DNA from: Streptomyces sp. NBC_01335
GTDB lineage: Bacteria > Actinomycetota > Actinomycetes > Streptomycetales > Streptomycetaceae
Direction: 5' to 3'
Assembly (NCBI RefSeq): GCF_035953295.1
Contig: NZ_CP108370.1
Span: forward strand, 6,867,001-6,931,000
DNA length: 64,000 bases
How positions within the stretch are numbered: position 1 is the stretch's first letter; every line of letters begins with the position of its first letter. This document shows positions 17,157 through 26,561 of the stretch, piece after piece. A program made the position numbers and the translations under genes. The notes beneath the pieces were generated by a model. That model was not told the DNA's origin. It did no database searches and worked only from the letters and a program-made list of their open reading frames with translations.

Positions 17157-17853
17157 CACTCCGCGACGGCGGCGCCGAGGGCCGAGTCGCGCATGTCGTC
17201 TCACTCTGACGCTGTGCGCGACCTTCTCCCTCGTGGCAGGCATCGTCCACGTATGCGGTGACGCGTCCGACGATGCGACGGCGCATGCCGCCGCCCGCGG
17301 CTCCGATGCCGCGGGCGGCGGGTCGCCGCCGTTCCGGAGAGCTCCGCACCGCATGCCCGAGCGCATCCCCGAATCCCACCCACCGTTGAGCCCCTCCCGG
17401 GCGGTGAAGGTCGCGATCCCCGCCATCTACATCGAGGCCCCGCTCGTCGGCCTGAAGCTCGACGCCAAGGGCCGGCTTGGCGCCCCGCCCCTCAACCGGC
17501 CCAAGGTGGCGGGCTGGTACCAGGACGGGCCGTCACCGGGAGAGGCGGGCACGGCTCTGATCGTCGGTCACCGGGACACCGCGACCGGCCCCGCCATCTT
17601 CCTGAACCTGAACGCCCTGCGCAGGGGCGATGTCGTCAAGGTCCGGCGCGCCGACCGGCGGACGGCGGTCTTCACCGTCGACACCGTCAAGACCTACAAG
17701 AAGAGCGAGTTCCCCGACGACAAGGTGTACGGGGCGACGAACCGCCCGGAGTTGCGGCTGCTGACCTGCGGCGGACGCTTCGACAAGAAGACCGGCTACT
17801 CCGCCAACGTCGTCGTCTTCGCCCATCTCACCTCGCTCACGAAACCCACCTGA
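17143..17853 (+). CDS. Class F-type sortase
   Basis: This 236-residue protein has a basic N-terminus, one membrane anchor (LTLTLCATFSLVAGIVHVCG, residues ~20-39), and a sortase barrel with His in IVGHRDTATGPAIF (~146), the catalytic Cys in LRLLTCGGRF (~209) and a following basic residue. Class F sortases are common in actinobacteria. The GTG at 17143 lies inside the preceding gene and gives translational coupling; it is supported by the basic-anchor pattern and frame. Confidence 0.9.
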   Translation: MARRNTPRRRRRGPSRACRLTLTLCATFSLVAGIVHVCGDASDDATAHAAARGSDAAGGGSPPFRRAPHRMPERIPESHPPLSPSRAVKVAIPAIYIEAPLVGLKLDAKGRLGAPPLNRPKVAGWYQDGPSPGEAGTALIVGHRDTATGPAIFLNLNALRRGDVVKVRRADRRTAVFTVDTVKTYKKSEFPDDKVYGATNRPELRLLTCGGRFDKKTGYSANVVVFAHLTSLTKPT

Positions 17854-17873
17854 ACCCATCGACGCTCTCCCCA

Positions 17874-17906
17874 CGACGGGCCGCACGCCTCACGCGCGGC
17901 CCGTCG
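17874..17906 (+). terminator. Hairpin terminator after the sortase gene
   Basis: A perfect 11-bp stem (17874-17884 and 17896-17906, CGACGGGCCGC) with an 11-nt loop lies 20 nt after the stop. Confidence 0.75.
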
Positions 17907-18006
17907 GGCGCGTCCCGGCGCAACCGGGCCCTGACCATGGGCATACCGGGTGGCTGCGGATAGGGTCGAGCGGCACGAGAGCCTGTTCGATAGCGAAGGA
18001 TGCAGG

Positions 18007-19143
18007 GTGGCGGACGGAGCAGCAGAGATGGTGACCGCGCGGGTGCTGGTCGCGGCGGACAAGTTCAAGGGTTCCCTCACGGCGGCGCAGGTCGCGGAGC
18101 GGGTGACCACCGGACTGCTACGCGTCGTCCCCGGACTGGACGTGGAGACGCTGCCCGTGGCGGACGGCGGCGACGGCACGGTCGCCGCCGCGCTCGCCGC
18201 CGGGTTCGAGCGCCGGGAAGCCCGGGTGACCGGTCCGCTCGGTGATCCCGTGGTCGCCGCGTACGCGCTGCGCTCCACCACGGCCGTGGTGGAGATGGCG
18301 GAGGCGTCCGGGCTCCAGCACCTGCCGCCGGGCGTGTTCGCCCCCCTCACCGCGACCACCCACGGCTCGGGCGAACTGCTGCGGGCCGCACTCGACGACG
18401 GCGCCCGGACCATCGTGTTCGGCGTGGGCGGCAGCGCCACCACGGACGGCGGTGCGGGCATGCTGACCGCGCTCGGCGCCCGCTTCCTGGACGAGGACGG
18501 CGCCCCGGTCGGCCCCGGCGGCGGCGGCCTCGCGCGCATCGCGACGGCCGACCTCTCCGGACTCGACCCGCGCCTGGCCGACGTGGACCTCGTGCTCGCC
18601 AGCGACGTGGACAACCCGCTGACCGGGCCCAAGGGCGCCCCCGCTGTGTACGGACGCCAGAAGGGGGCCACCGTCGAGGACATCGCGGTCCTGGACGCCG
18701 CGCTCTCCCGCTACGCCGCCGTACTCGGCGCCGAGCAGGCCACGCTGCCCGGCGCCGGAGCGGCCGGCGGCATCGGTTACGGCGCGCTGGTGGGGCTCGG
18801 GGCCCGGTTCCGCCCCGGTATCGAGGTGATGCTCGACGTGCTGGGGTTCGCTCCCGCGCTGGCCCGTGCCACGCTCGTCGTCACCGGCGAGGGATCGCTC
18901 GACGAGCAGACCCTGCACGGGAAGGCCCCGGCCGGTGTCGCGGCCGCGGCCCGCGCCGCCGGTGTCCAGGTCGTCGCGGTGTGCGGCCGACTGGCGCTGA
19001 CCGAAGAGGAGTTGGAGAAGGCGGGCATCGCGCGCGCCTACGCCCTGGCGGACCTGGAGCCCGACCCCGCCGTCTCCATGGCCCAGGCGGGGCCCCTGCT
19101 GGAACGGGCGGCGGAGTCCGTCGCCCGCGACTTCCTCAGCTGA
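18007..19143 (+). CDS. Glycerate kinase (GarK/GlxK family)
   Basis: This ~378-residue enzyme phosphorylates D-glycerate to 2-phosphoglycerate. It has the family N-terminus RVLVAADKFKGSLTAAQVAE, then PVADGGDGT and the glycine-rich VGGSATTDGGAGM segment near the centre. A GAAGGA six bases before the GTG at 18007 supports that start; an ATG at 18028 is an alternative. The gene converges on, and overlaps by 8 nt, a PucR-type regulator gene. Glycerate kinase serves glyoxylate and purine/allantoin breakdown, which fits that neighbour. Confidence 0.92.
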   Translation: MADGAAEMVTARVLVAADKFKGSLTAAQVAERVTTGLLRVVPGLDVETLPVADGGDGTVAAALAAGFERREARVTGPLGDPVVAAYALRSTTAVVEMAEASGLQHLPPGVFAPLTATTHGSGELLRAALDDGARTIVFGVGGSATTDGGAGMLTALGARFLDEDGAPVGPGGGGLARIATADLSGLDPRLADVDLVLASDVDNPLTGPKGAPAVYGRQKGATVEDIAVLDAALSRYAAVLGAEQATLPGAGAAGGIGYGALVGLGARFRPGIEVMLDVLGFAPALARATLVVTGEGSLDEQTLHGKAPAGVAAAARAAGVQVVAVCGRLALTEEELEKAGIARAYALADLEPDPAVSMAQAGPLLERAAESVARDFLS

Positions 19144-19942
19144 CCGGCGGCCCGTCACCGGGGCCCGGTGCGCCGCCGTACGCGCGCACCGGGCCCGTCC
19201 GCCTCGATGCCGGCGTCAGCCGGAACGCGTCCAGGGCCAGGGTCAGTTCGACCAGTTCGCGCGGCCGGGACAGCGATCTCGCGGTCAGCCGTTCCAGCCG
19301 CCGCAGCCGGTTGAGCACCGTGTTGCGGTGGCAGTGCAGCCGGACCGCCGCCCGCCCCGGCGACCCGCCGCATTCCAGCCATACGTCCAACGTCCCCACC
19401 AGCACCTCACGTTCGCCTTGGGCGAGCGCCAGCAGCGGACCCAGCGCACCCGTGACCAGAAGGTCCGCCAGCTCCGGCTGACTCACCAACAACGCTGCGG
19501 GCAGGCGCTGTTCCAGCGTCACGGCCGTGACGCCGTCCGGCGGGCAGGTCAGCAGGGCCACCTCGGCGAGCCGTCGGCCACCGGGCAGCCCGGCCAGGCC
19601 CTCCACGGCCGGGCCGACCCCTGCCCGTCCTGCATCCAGTTCGTTCAACCACCGTGCCAGTGAGGCCGGTTCCCGCTCGCCGAGAAGGGCGACGGCGAAG
19701 TCGTGCCCGGGTCCGGGATGCCTGAGAAACCGGAGACGCTCGCCCCCCGGGGCCGTACCCCGGCCCTCGCACCCGGGGCGCGGGGCCCCGCTCCCGGTCG
19801 CCGGCCACGCCACGACCGCGTACCTCCCGCGCTCGGGCAGGTCCAGGGCGGCCGCCGCCCGACCGGCCAGCTCCGGTGTCACCGGTCCCGACAACAGCGC
19901 GCCGAGCAGTGCCTGAGCCGGCTCGTCCTCGCACCATGCCAT
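19136..19942 (-). CDS. PucR/CdaR-type helix-turn-helix regulator
   Basis: The 268-residue protein carries a C-terminal PucR-type HTH (residues ~195-255): TLDVWLECGGSPGRAAVRL, HCHRNTVLNRLRRLERLT, and the ELTLALDAFRL tail. Its N-terminal half is shorter than in usual PucR proteins and shows no clear GAF domain. The ATG at 19942 has an AAGGGGGGAG directly upstream. It is divergent from a livFGHMK-type operon and so is the likely regulator of that transporter. Family members respond to purine breakdown products, sugar acids or amino acids; the ligand here is unknown. Confidence 0.85.
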   Translation of the reverse strand: MAWCEDEPAQALLGALLSGPVTPELAGRAAAALDLPERGRYAVVAWPATGSGAPRPGCEGRGTAPGGERLRFLRHPGPGHDFAVALLGEREPASLARWLNELDAGRAGVGPAVEGLAGLPGGRRLAEVALLTCPPDGVTAVTLEQRLPAALLVSQPELADLLVTGALGPLLALAQGEREVLVGTLDVWLECGGSPGRAAVRLHCHRNTVLNRLRRLERLTARSLSRPRELVELTLALDAFRLTPASRRTGPVRAYGGAPGPGDGPPVS

Positions 19943-20313
19943 CCGCTCCCCCCTTACCGCGAGCCGGGAGGCCCGCGTCGTGGCGAGGATGACACCGGAC
20001 CCGCCCCGCGCGGACCGGAGGGCGCCGCCTCTGTGCGCGCGCACAACCCGGCGGCGCCCTCACTGGTCGCCCGCATCGAGTCCGCCCCGCGCCGTGGACG
20101 TGCGGCGGGGGCGGTGCTGGTCTGTGGAGCCGGGGGAGCGGGACGCCGTACCGGAGTCACCGCCACCCGCCCCGAGTGCCCCGCCGTGCGGACCGGTACC
20201 GGCCCGCACGGCGGCCGGCCGCCCGAGGAGCGGCGCGGTCCCCGGTCACGACGGACCCGGCCGGACCCGGAAGAGAACGACACCACGACGAGCAGGCGGA
20301 AGGAGGAGGACGC
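19943..20313. other. Divergent promoter region between the pucR-type gene and the ABC operon (371 nt)
   Basis: No gene is seen. The region must carry both promoters and presumably the regulator's site. GTGCGCGCGCAC-like alternating sequence at about 20032-20043 is palindromic and could be an operator, but alternating CG/CA tracts arise easily at this GC content. A strong AGGAGGAGGA precedes the first ABC gene. Confidence 0.45.
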
Positions 20314-21105
20314 ATGGCAACGCTGGAGATCCGCTCGCTGTCCGTGGGCTACGGCCCGGTACGGGCCCTGCGGGACGTCTCGGTCGACGTGCCGGCCGGC
20401 ACGATCACCGCCGTACTCGGCGGCAACGGCGCGGGCAAGACCACGCTGCTGCGGGCCGTCTCGCGGACCCTCGGCTTCCACCGCGGAAGCGGCACCGGCA
20501 CCATCCACTTCGACGGCCGCCCCCTGGACGGGCTGCGGCCCGCACAGGTGGTCGCCGCCGGAGTGGTCCAAGTACCCGAAGGGCGGCAGGTGTTCGCCCG
20601 GATGACGGTGGCCGACAACCTGCGGGCCGGTGCCCTCGGAGCCCGCGGCGGACGCAAGGAGGCGGCGGGCACCCTCGCCCGCGTCCACGAGCTGTTCCCG
20701 GTGCTCGCCCAGCGCGCGCACCAGAAGGCCGGACTGCTGTCCGGCGGCGAACAGCAGATGCTGGCGATGGGACGCGCGCTGATGGCCGGCCCGCGCCTGC
20801 TGCTGCTCGACGAGCCGTCCCTCGGCCTCGCCCCCCTGATGGCGGCGAAGATCGCCGAGACCGTCCAGGAGATCAACGCGGGCGGCACCTCCGTGCTGCT
20901 CGTCGAGCAGAACGCGGCCATCGCCCTGCGCCTCGCCTCCACCGCGTACGTCCTCGACGTCGGCGAGGTCGCCCTCGGCGGACCGGCCGCCGAACTCGCC
21001 GCCACCGACGAGGTGCGCCGCCGCTACCTCGGCGTCGTCGACGAGACGGCGGCCGAGGACGCGGCGGCCGGTGCCTCCCGCACGCTGCGCAGGTGGTCGG
21101 CGTGA
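20314..21105 (+). CDS. livF: ABC transporter ATP-binding protein, LivF type
   Basis: This 263-residue ATPase of the branched-chain amino acid transporter family has Walker A GGNGAGKTT, the signature LSGGEQQM and Walker B LLLLDEPSLGL. The VPEGRQVFARMTV segment is characteristic of LivF. AGGAGGAGGA lies just upstream. It opens a five-gene operon with the order F-G-H-M-K, in which all junctions overlap by 4-8 nt. Confidence 0.94.
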   Translation: MATLEIRSLSVGYGPVRALRDVSVDVPAGTITAVLGGNGAGKTTLLRAVSRTLGFHRGSGTGTIHFDGRPLDGLRPAQVVAAGVVQVPEGRQVFARMTVADNLRAGALGARGGRKEAAGTLARVHELFPVLAQRAHQKAGLLSGGEQQMLAMGRALMAGPRLLLLDEPSLGLAPLMAAKIAETVQEINAGGTSVLLVEQNAAIALRLASTAYVLDVGEVALGGPAAELAATDEVRRRYLGVVDETAAEDAAAGASRTLRRWSA

Positions 21106-21920
21106 CCACCGCATCCGTCCCCACCTCCGCCACGGCACCGGGCCCCGGCTCGCCCGCCCCGCTCACCGTCCGCGACGTGACCGTCAGGTTCGCCGGGCTC
21201 ACCGCCCTCGACGGGATCTCCTTCACCGTCGAACCCGGCAGCGTGCACGCGGTCATCGGCCCCAACGGCGCAGGAAAATCAACCACGTTCAACGTACTCT
21301 CCGGCGTCTACCGCGCCACCTCCGGCACCGTGCACCTCGGCACCACCGAACTCACCGGGCTGCCGGCCCACCGGATCGCCGCCCTCGGCGTCGCCCGCAC
21401 CTTCCAGAACCTCGCGCTCCCGCCGCACGCCACCGTCGCCGAGAGCCTGCTGCTCGGACGGCACCGGCTGATGCGCTCCGGATTCGTCGCCGCCGGACTC
21501 CGGCTGCCGTCCGCCGCCCGGGAGGAGCGCCGCCACCTCGAACGGGTCCACGAGATCGCCGCGTTCATCGGCCTCGAAGCCGAGCTGGACCGGCCCGCGG
21601 GCGCCCTGCCGTACGGAGCGCAGAAGCTGGTCGAACTCGGCCGGGCGCTCTGCATGGAACCCGAGGTGCTGCTCCTGGACGAACCCGTCGCCGGCATGAC
21701 CGCCGACGAACGCCGCCGGACCGCCGCCGTGGTGGCCGGAGTCCGCGACAGCCTCGGCATCTCCATCGTACTCGTCGAACACGACATGGGCGTCGTGATG
21801 CGGCTCGCGGACGCCGTGACCGTACTCGACTTCGGACGCAGGATCGCCGGCGGCACCCCCGTCGAAGTACAGAACGACCCCGCCGTCGTCCGCGCCTACC
21901 TGGGAGAAGAACAGGAATGA
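21102..21920 (+). CDS. livG: ABC transporter ATP-binding protein, LivG type
   Basis: The 272-residue protein has Walker A GPNGAGKST, Walker B EVLLLDEPVAGM and the LivG-style signature variant LPYGAQKLVELGRAL. VARTFQNLALPPHATVAESL and the long insertion after it are typical of LivG. GTG at 21102 overlaps the livF stop in a GTGA, so the two ATPases are translationally coupled and should form a heterodimer. Confidence 0.94.
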   Translation: MTTASVPTSATAPGPGSPAPLTVRDVTVRFAGLTALDGISFTVEPGSVHAVIGPNGAGKSTTFNVLSGVYRATSGTVHLGTTELTGLPAHRIAALGVARTFQNLALPPHATVAESLLLGRHRLMRSGFVAAGLRLPSAAREERRHLERVHEIAAFIGLEAELDRPAGALPYGAQKLVELGRALCMEPEVLLLDEPVAGMTADERRRTAAVVAGVRDSLGISIVLVEHDMGVVMRLADAVTVLDFGRRIAGGTPVEVQNDPAVVRAYLGEEQE

Positions 21921-22807
21921 CCACCTTCGTCGAACTCCTCCTGGGCGGCCTCTCCATCGGCTCCGTATACGCCCTCATCGCCCTCGGCTTCGTCGTCATC
22001 TTCAAGGCCACCGAGGTCGTCAACTTCGCCCACGCCTCCCTGCTGCTCGCCGGCGGATACGTGACCGCGGTGCTCCACGACGACATCGGCTTCTGGCCCG
22101 CCCTCGCCGTCGGCATCGCGGGCGCGGCGGTCGTCGGCGCCGCCGTCGAGTTCCTCGTCATGCGCCGCTACCGGGGCAGCGACCACAGCGTGCTGGCCAT
22201 CGTCACCATCGGCGTCGACATCCTCCTCACCACCGAACTCACCCGGCGCATGGGCACGGACGTGCTGCCGCTCGGCGACCCCTGGGGGAGCGGCGTCGTC
22301 ACCGTCGGCGGGGTCACCCTCGCCCAGACGCGGATCGCCGCCTTCGTCGCCGCCGCGCTGCTCATCACCGTGTTCCTGCTCGCCTTCCGCTTCACCTCCT
22401 GGGGCGTGTCGATGCGCGCCGCCGCGGAGAACCCGCAGACCGCCGCCCTGATGGGCATCCGGCTCGGCCGGGTCTCGCTCGCCGCGTGGGCGGTGGCCGG
22501 GGCGCTCGCCGCCGTCGCCGCCCTCTTCCTCACCGTGTTCCCCACCCCCGGACTCGAACGGGCCACCTCGCTCGCCGCGCTCAAGGCGTTCCCCGCGGCG
22601 ATCCTCGGCGGCCTCGACTCGACCACCGGAGCCCTCGCCGGCGGACTCCTCGTCGGCGTCACCGAGTCCTTCGCCACGGGCTACCAGAGCGATCTCTCCT
22701 TCCTCGGACGGGGAATCGGCGACCTCGCGCCCTACCTGGTGATGCTGATCGTGCTGCTGATCAGGCCCGCAGGACTCTTCGGCACGAAGGAGCCGGCCCG
22801 TGTCTGA
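21917..22807 (+). CDS. livH: Branched-chain amino acid-type ABC permease, LivH type
   Basis: This 296-residue membrane protein has about eight hydrophobic helices and the LivH hallmarks: GLSIGSVYALIALGF at the N-terminus, EVVNFAHA, and the ATPase-contact loop SMRAAAENPQTAALMGI. It overlaps livG by ATGA. Confidence 0.94.
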   Translation: MTTFVELLLGGLSIGSVYALIALGFVVIFKATEVVNFAHASLLLAGGYVTAVLHDDIGFWPALAVGIAGAAVVGAAVEFLVMRRYRGSDHSVLAIVTIGVDILLTTELTRRMGTDVLPLGDPWGSGVVTVGGVTLAQTRIAAFVAAALLITVFLLAFRFTSWGVSMRAAAENPQTAALMGIRLGRVSLAAWAVAGALAAVAALFLTVFPTPGLERATSLAALKAFPAAILGGLDSTTGALAGGLLVGVTESFATGYQSDLSFLGRGIGDLAPYLVMLIVLLIRPAGLFGTKEPARV

Positions 22808-23930
22808 GACCACGCCCGACCGGACCCTCACCCCGACCACCGCGCCACACACCCGGGTCCCCTCGGCCCGTACGTACGGCGAACGCCTCCGCAGCCCGCG
22901 CCCGTACCTCTGGCTCGCCGGCTCGGTGCTGATGCTGGTGCTGCCGTTCTACCTGGACCGCTTCTGGCTCCAGGCCGGACTGTTCGCGATGGCCGCCGCG
23001 ATCGGCGCCATCGGGATCAACCTGCTGACCGGGGCGACCGGCCAACTCTCCATGGGACACGGCTTCTTCCTCGCCGTCGGCGCGTACGGCTACTGCGTCT
23101 TCGCGGGGGAGCCGAGCGAGGCGAACGGCCACAGTCTCACCGGACTCGGCCTGCCCACCTGGCTCGCCGCGATCCTCGCCGTGGCGCTGGCCGGGCTGGC
23201 CGGCGGGATCTTCAGCCCGATCGCGGCCCGGCTGCGCGGCGCCTACCTCGGCATAGCCACCCTCGCGCTCATCTTCATCGGCCAGCACGTGCTGTTCAAC
23301 GCGGGCTCGCTCACCGGCGGCTTCAACGGCCGTGCCGTTCCCCCGCTGTCGGTCTTCGGGTTCACCTTCGACGACTCCGAACTCGTCGTCGCGGCCGTGC
23401 CGTTCGGGTCCTCCGAGAAGCTCTGGTACGTGGCCCTCGCCGCCCTCGTGCTCAGCGGGGTGTTCGCCCGCGGCGTGCTGCGCGGCAGGCCGGGCCGGGC
23501 GCTCAACGCCATCCGGGACCACCGGATCGCCGCCGGGGTGATGGGTGTCCCGGTGGCCCGGTACCGCGCCGGGGTGTTCGTCCTCTCGTCCATGTACGCG
23601 GGCCTCGCGGGCGTCCTGCTCGCCCTGGTCTTCCAGCGGACCGTCCCCGAGTACTTCGGCATGGCCCTCTCGCTCGAATACCTCGCCATGATCGTCATCG
23701 GCGGTCTCGGCACCGTCGCCGGGGCCGTGGTCGGCGCCGTCTTCGTCTCCCTGCTCCCGCAGGTGCTCACCCACTACAGCGAGTCCCTCCCGCTGGTCTC
23801 CGCCCCCGGTACGGGCGGAATCGCACCCGGTGAGGCGTCCCGCTATCTCTACGGCGCCGCGGTCGTCGCGGTGGTCCTGTTCATGCCCGGTGGCCTTACG
23901 CGTCCGAAGAAATCAGGGGAGAAGAAATGA
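22800..23930 (+). CDS. livM: Branched-chain amino acid-type ABC permease, LivM type
   Basis: The 376-residue membrane protein begins with a hydrophilic ~35-residue tail and continues into the LivM core: INLLTGATGQLSMGHGFF, the contact loop LNAIRDHRIAAGVMGVPVAR, and MIVIGGLGTVAGAVVGA. GTG at 22800 overlaps the livH gene by 8 nt. It should pair with LivH in the membrane. Confidence 0.94.
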   Translation: MSETTPDRTLTPTTAPHTRVPSARTYGERLRSPRPYLWLAGSVLMLVLPFYLDRFWLQAGLFAMAAAIGAIGINLLTGATGQLSMGHGFFLAVGAYGYCVFAGEPSEANGHSLTGLGLPTWLAAILAVALAGLAGGIFSPIAARLRGAYLGIATLALIFIGQHVLFNAGSLTGGFNGRAVPPLSVFGFTFDDSELVVAAVPFGSSEKLWYVALAALVLSGVFARGVLRGRPGRALNAIRDHRIAAGVMGVPVARYRAGVFVLSSMYAGLAGVLLALVFQRTVPEYFGMALSLEYLAMIVIGGLGTVAGAVVGAVFVSLLPQVLTHYSESLPLVSAPGTGGIAPGEASRYLYGAAVVAVVLFMPGGLTRPKKSGEKK

Positions 23931-25177
23931 GAAAGCGTGTTCTCGGAGCCGTCGTCGCGGCTCTCGCCCTCACCCTCGCTGGGTGCAGCGGAAAAGCCAC
24001 CGAGGGGAAGGACACGGAGGCGGACAAGGGCGGCGTCAAAACCGGCCAGGGCGTCACCGACTCCACCATCACCCTCGGCGCGCTGACCGACATGACCGGG
24101 GTGTACGCCTCGCTCGGCAAGAGCGTCACCCAGGCCCAGCAGCTCTGGGTCAAGCAGACCAACGCCGCCGGCGGGATCTGCGACCGGAAGATCGAGCTGA
24201 CCGTACGCGACCACGGCTACGACCCGCAGAAGGCCATCTCCGCCTACACCGAGCTCGCACCCGAGGTTCTGGGCTTCACCCAGTTCATCGGCTCGCCGTT
24301 CGTCGCCGCCGTCGAGCAGCGCATCGACGGCCAGGACCACGGCGTGGTGCTGCCGCAGGCCTGGTCGGCCAACCTGCTCGGCTCCCCGTACGTCCGGGTC
24401 ATCGGCGCCACGTACGACGTCGAGACGATCAACCTGATCGACTACCTCCTCACCGAGAAGCGCATCGCCAAGGGCGACAAGATCGGCCAGGTGTACTTCG
24501 AGGGCGACTACGGCGAGAACGCGCTCGCCGGGGCGAAGTACGCGGCCGAGCAGTCCGGCCTCACCGTCGTCGAGCAGAAGATCAAGCCCACCGACAACGA
24601 CATGACCGCGCAGGTCTCGGCGCTCAAGCAGGCCGGAGTCAAGGCGATCATCGTCAGCGCCGGCCCCCGCCAGGCCGCCTCGCTCGTCGGTGTCGCCGCC
24701 GCGACCGGCTTCAAGGTCCCGGTCGTCGGCAACAACTCCGCCTTCGCACCGCAGCTGCTCGCGACCCCGGCCGGCCCCGCCCTGCTGGCCGACTACTACG
24801 TCGCCGCCTCCACCCTCCCCATCGGCGACCCCGGCGCCGGACCGGCGAAGCTGGCGAAGGAGTACACGGCCGCCTACCCGAAGGACGGCCTCGACAACGG
24901 CGTCGTCGCCGGATGGACCGCCGCCTCCGTCTACGGCGAGGCGCTGAAGAAGGCCTGCGACGCCAAGGACCTCACCCGCGACGGTGTCGACAAGGCCCTG
25001 CTCACCATCAAGGGCTACGGCGCCGACTTCGGAATGTCCCACGACTTCACCGACCCGAAGGCCCCCTCCACCCGGCAGAGCGTCATCATGAAGCCCGACG
25101 CCAAGGCCCCCGGCGGCCTCAAGGTGATCCGTCCGGCGGCGGTCTCCCCGGCGGCCGCGTCGTACACCGTGAAGTAG
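23927..25177 (+). CDS. livK: ABC transporter substrate-binding lipoprotein, LivK type
   Basis: The 416-residue protein has a lipoprotein signal (LALTLAGC, Cys ~20) and a periplasmic-binding-protein type I fold of the amino acid/amide-binding family (ITLGALTDMTGVYASLG, then the VYFEGDYGENALAGAKYAAEQ segment between lobes). It overlaps livM by ATGA and closes the operon. The ligand cannot be read from sequence. The divergent PucR-type regulator and nearby glycerate kinase suggest a nitrogen compound, for example a purine-catabolism intermediate, rather than leucine. Confidence 0.93.
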   Translation: MRKRVLGAVVAALALTLAGCSGKATEGKDTEADKGGVKTGQGVTDSTITLGALTDMTGVYASLGKSVTQAQQLWVKQTNAAGGICDRKIELTVRDHGYDPQKAISAYTELAPEVLGFTQFIGSPFVAAVEQRIDGQDHGVVLPQAWSANLLGSPYVRVIGATYDVETINLIDYLLTEKRIAKGDKIGQVYFEGDYGENALAGAKYAAEQSGLTVVEQKIKPTDNDMTAQVSALKQAGVKAIIVSAGPRQAASLVGVAAATGFKVPVVGNNSAFAPQLLATPAGPALLADYYVAASTLPIGDPGAGPAKLAKEYTAAYPKDGLDNGVVAGWTAASVYGEALKKACDAKDLTRDGVDKALLTIKGYGADFGMSHDFTDPKAPSTRQSVIMKPDAKAPGGLKVIRPAAVSPAAASYTVK

Positions 25178-25205
25178 CCGCACCCGGCGCGAAGGCACCG
25201 CTGAC

Positions 25206-25252
25206 CGTACGGCGCTGGGGACCCGGAACATCGGGTCCTCCAGCGCCGTACG
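25206..25252 (+). terminator. Terminator of the liv-type operon
   Basis: A 20-bp stem with a single-base bulge (25206-25225 against 25232-25252, arms starting CGTACGGCGCTGG) and a 6-nt loop lies 28 nt after the last stop; it may also serve the convergent MFS gene. Confidence 0.85.
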
Positions 25253-25325
25253 CGCTCGGCCGGGCCGGGTGCGGACAGGCGGGATGCGACACACGGCCCG
25301 GGGCCCGCGCGTCCCGCCCGGGAGG

Positions 25326-26561
25326 TCAGACGGCCGACAGCGTCCGCCGGGCGCAGGCCCACACGATCAGCGCGACGGCGAGGAGAACACCCGCGCCGGT
25401 CATCACCGCGGTCCACCCGCCGCCCTGCCAGAGAACGGACGCCAGCGCCGAACCGATCGTGCCGCCGAGGAAGTTGCCGGAGATGAAGGCGGTGTTCAGC
25501 CGGCTGCGACTCTGCGGCTCCACACCCATCAGCCGGGTCTGGCCGAGGACGTTGCTCCCCTGGATGCCGATGTCCAGCAGCAGTACCGCGATCAGCACGA
25601 CGACGATCGAGTGGCCGCCGAACCCGGCGAGCACGATCGCGGCCAGCGCCAGCAGCAGAGCCGCACCCGTGCCGCGTACCGACCATCCCCGGTCGTGCAG
25701 GCGGCCGGCCCGCTGGGCGGCGAGCGCACCCGCCAGGCCGACGAGACCGACCAGCCCGATCCGGGTCACCGAGTAGCCGAACGGGGCGGCGCTGAGGAGG
25801 AAGGTCAGCGAGGTCCAGAACATGGTGAACACCATCATGCAGAGGGCGCCCAGGACGAGGGTGATCCGCACCGACCGGTGACGGCCCACCGCGGTGAGCA
25901 CCGACTTCAGGAGGGCCGGATAGCGGGCGGACGCCTTGGGCGGGACCGCCGGCAGCACCCGCGCCAGCACCGCGGCGAGCGCCACCGTCAGCACCGCCGC
26001 CACCACGTATATCGCGCGCCAGCCGAACGCGTCGGCCACCAGCCCGCTGACCGTCCGGGACACGAGGATTCCGGAGAGGATTCCGGAGACGACGGTGCCG
26101 ACGACCCGGCCGCGCTGGTCGTCACCCGCCAGGTCACCCGCCAGCGGGACCAGCAGCTGGCCGGCCACCGTGGTCAGCCCCACCAGAGCGAGCGCCACCA
26201 GCAGCACCGCGAAGCCCGGCGCCGCCGCACAGCCCGCCAGGGCGACGGCCGACGCCAGCATGACCCCGGGTATGAGACGGCGGCGGTCGAGCCGGTCGCC
26301 CAGCGGTACCACCAGGAACGCCCCGACCGCGTAGCCGATCTGCGTGAGGGTGACCAGCAGTCCGGCCGGTCCGGGACCGACGTGCAGGGAACGCCCGATC
26401 GCGTCGAGCAGCGGCTGCGCCCAGTACAGGTTGCCGACCGCGGCACCGGCGGAGACCGCGAACAACAGGGTGAGGCCGCGGGTCATACCGCGGTGGAGGG
26501 GTGCCGTCACGGACGGCACGGACGCGTGCGTCGCGTCCGGGGCAGGGGGCTGATTGACCAT
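25326..26561 (-). CDS. MFS transporter, 12-helix drug/metabolite efflux type
   Basis: This 411-residue protein has a short polar N-terminus and about 12 hydrophobic segments. The MFS loop-2/3 motif appears as PLGDRLDRRRLIPG (~95-108). PALLKSVLTAVGRHRSVR marks the central cytoplasmic loop. The start at 26561 is chosen because the first helix follows soon after; its ribosome-binding site is weak. The substrate is unknown, and no regulator gene is adjacent. Confidence 0.88.
   Translation of the reverse strand: MVNQPPAPDATHASVPSVTAPLHRGMTRGLTLLFAVSAGAAVGNLYWAQPLLDAIGRSLHVGPGPAGLLVTLTQIGYAVGAFLVVPLGDRLDRRRLIPGVMLASAVALAGCAAAPGFAVLLVALALVGLTTVAGQLLVPLAGDLAGDDQRGRVVGTVVSGILSGILVSRTVSGLVADAFGWRAIYVVAAVLTVALAAVLARVLPAVPPKASARYPALLKSVLTAVGRHRSVRITLVLGALCMMVFTMFWTSLTFLLSAAPFGYSVTRIGLVGLVGLAGALAAQRAGRLHDRGWSVRGTGAALLLALAAIVLAGFGGHSIVVVLIAVLLLDIGIQGSNVLGQTRLMGVEPQSRSRLNTAFISGNFLGGTIGSALASVLWQGGGWTAVMTGAGVLLAVALIVWACARRTLSAV

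Noticed and set aside
20032..20043. GTGCGCGCGCAC as an operator of the PucR-type regulator
   Set aside because: Alternating purine/pyrimidine palindromes are common at this GC content and no second site was found.
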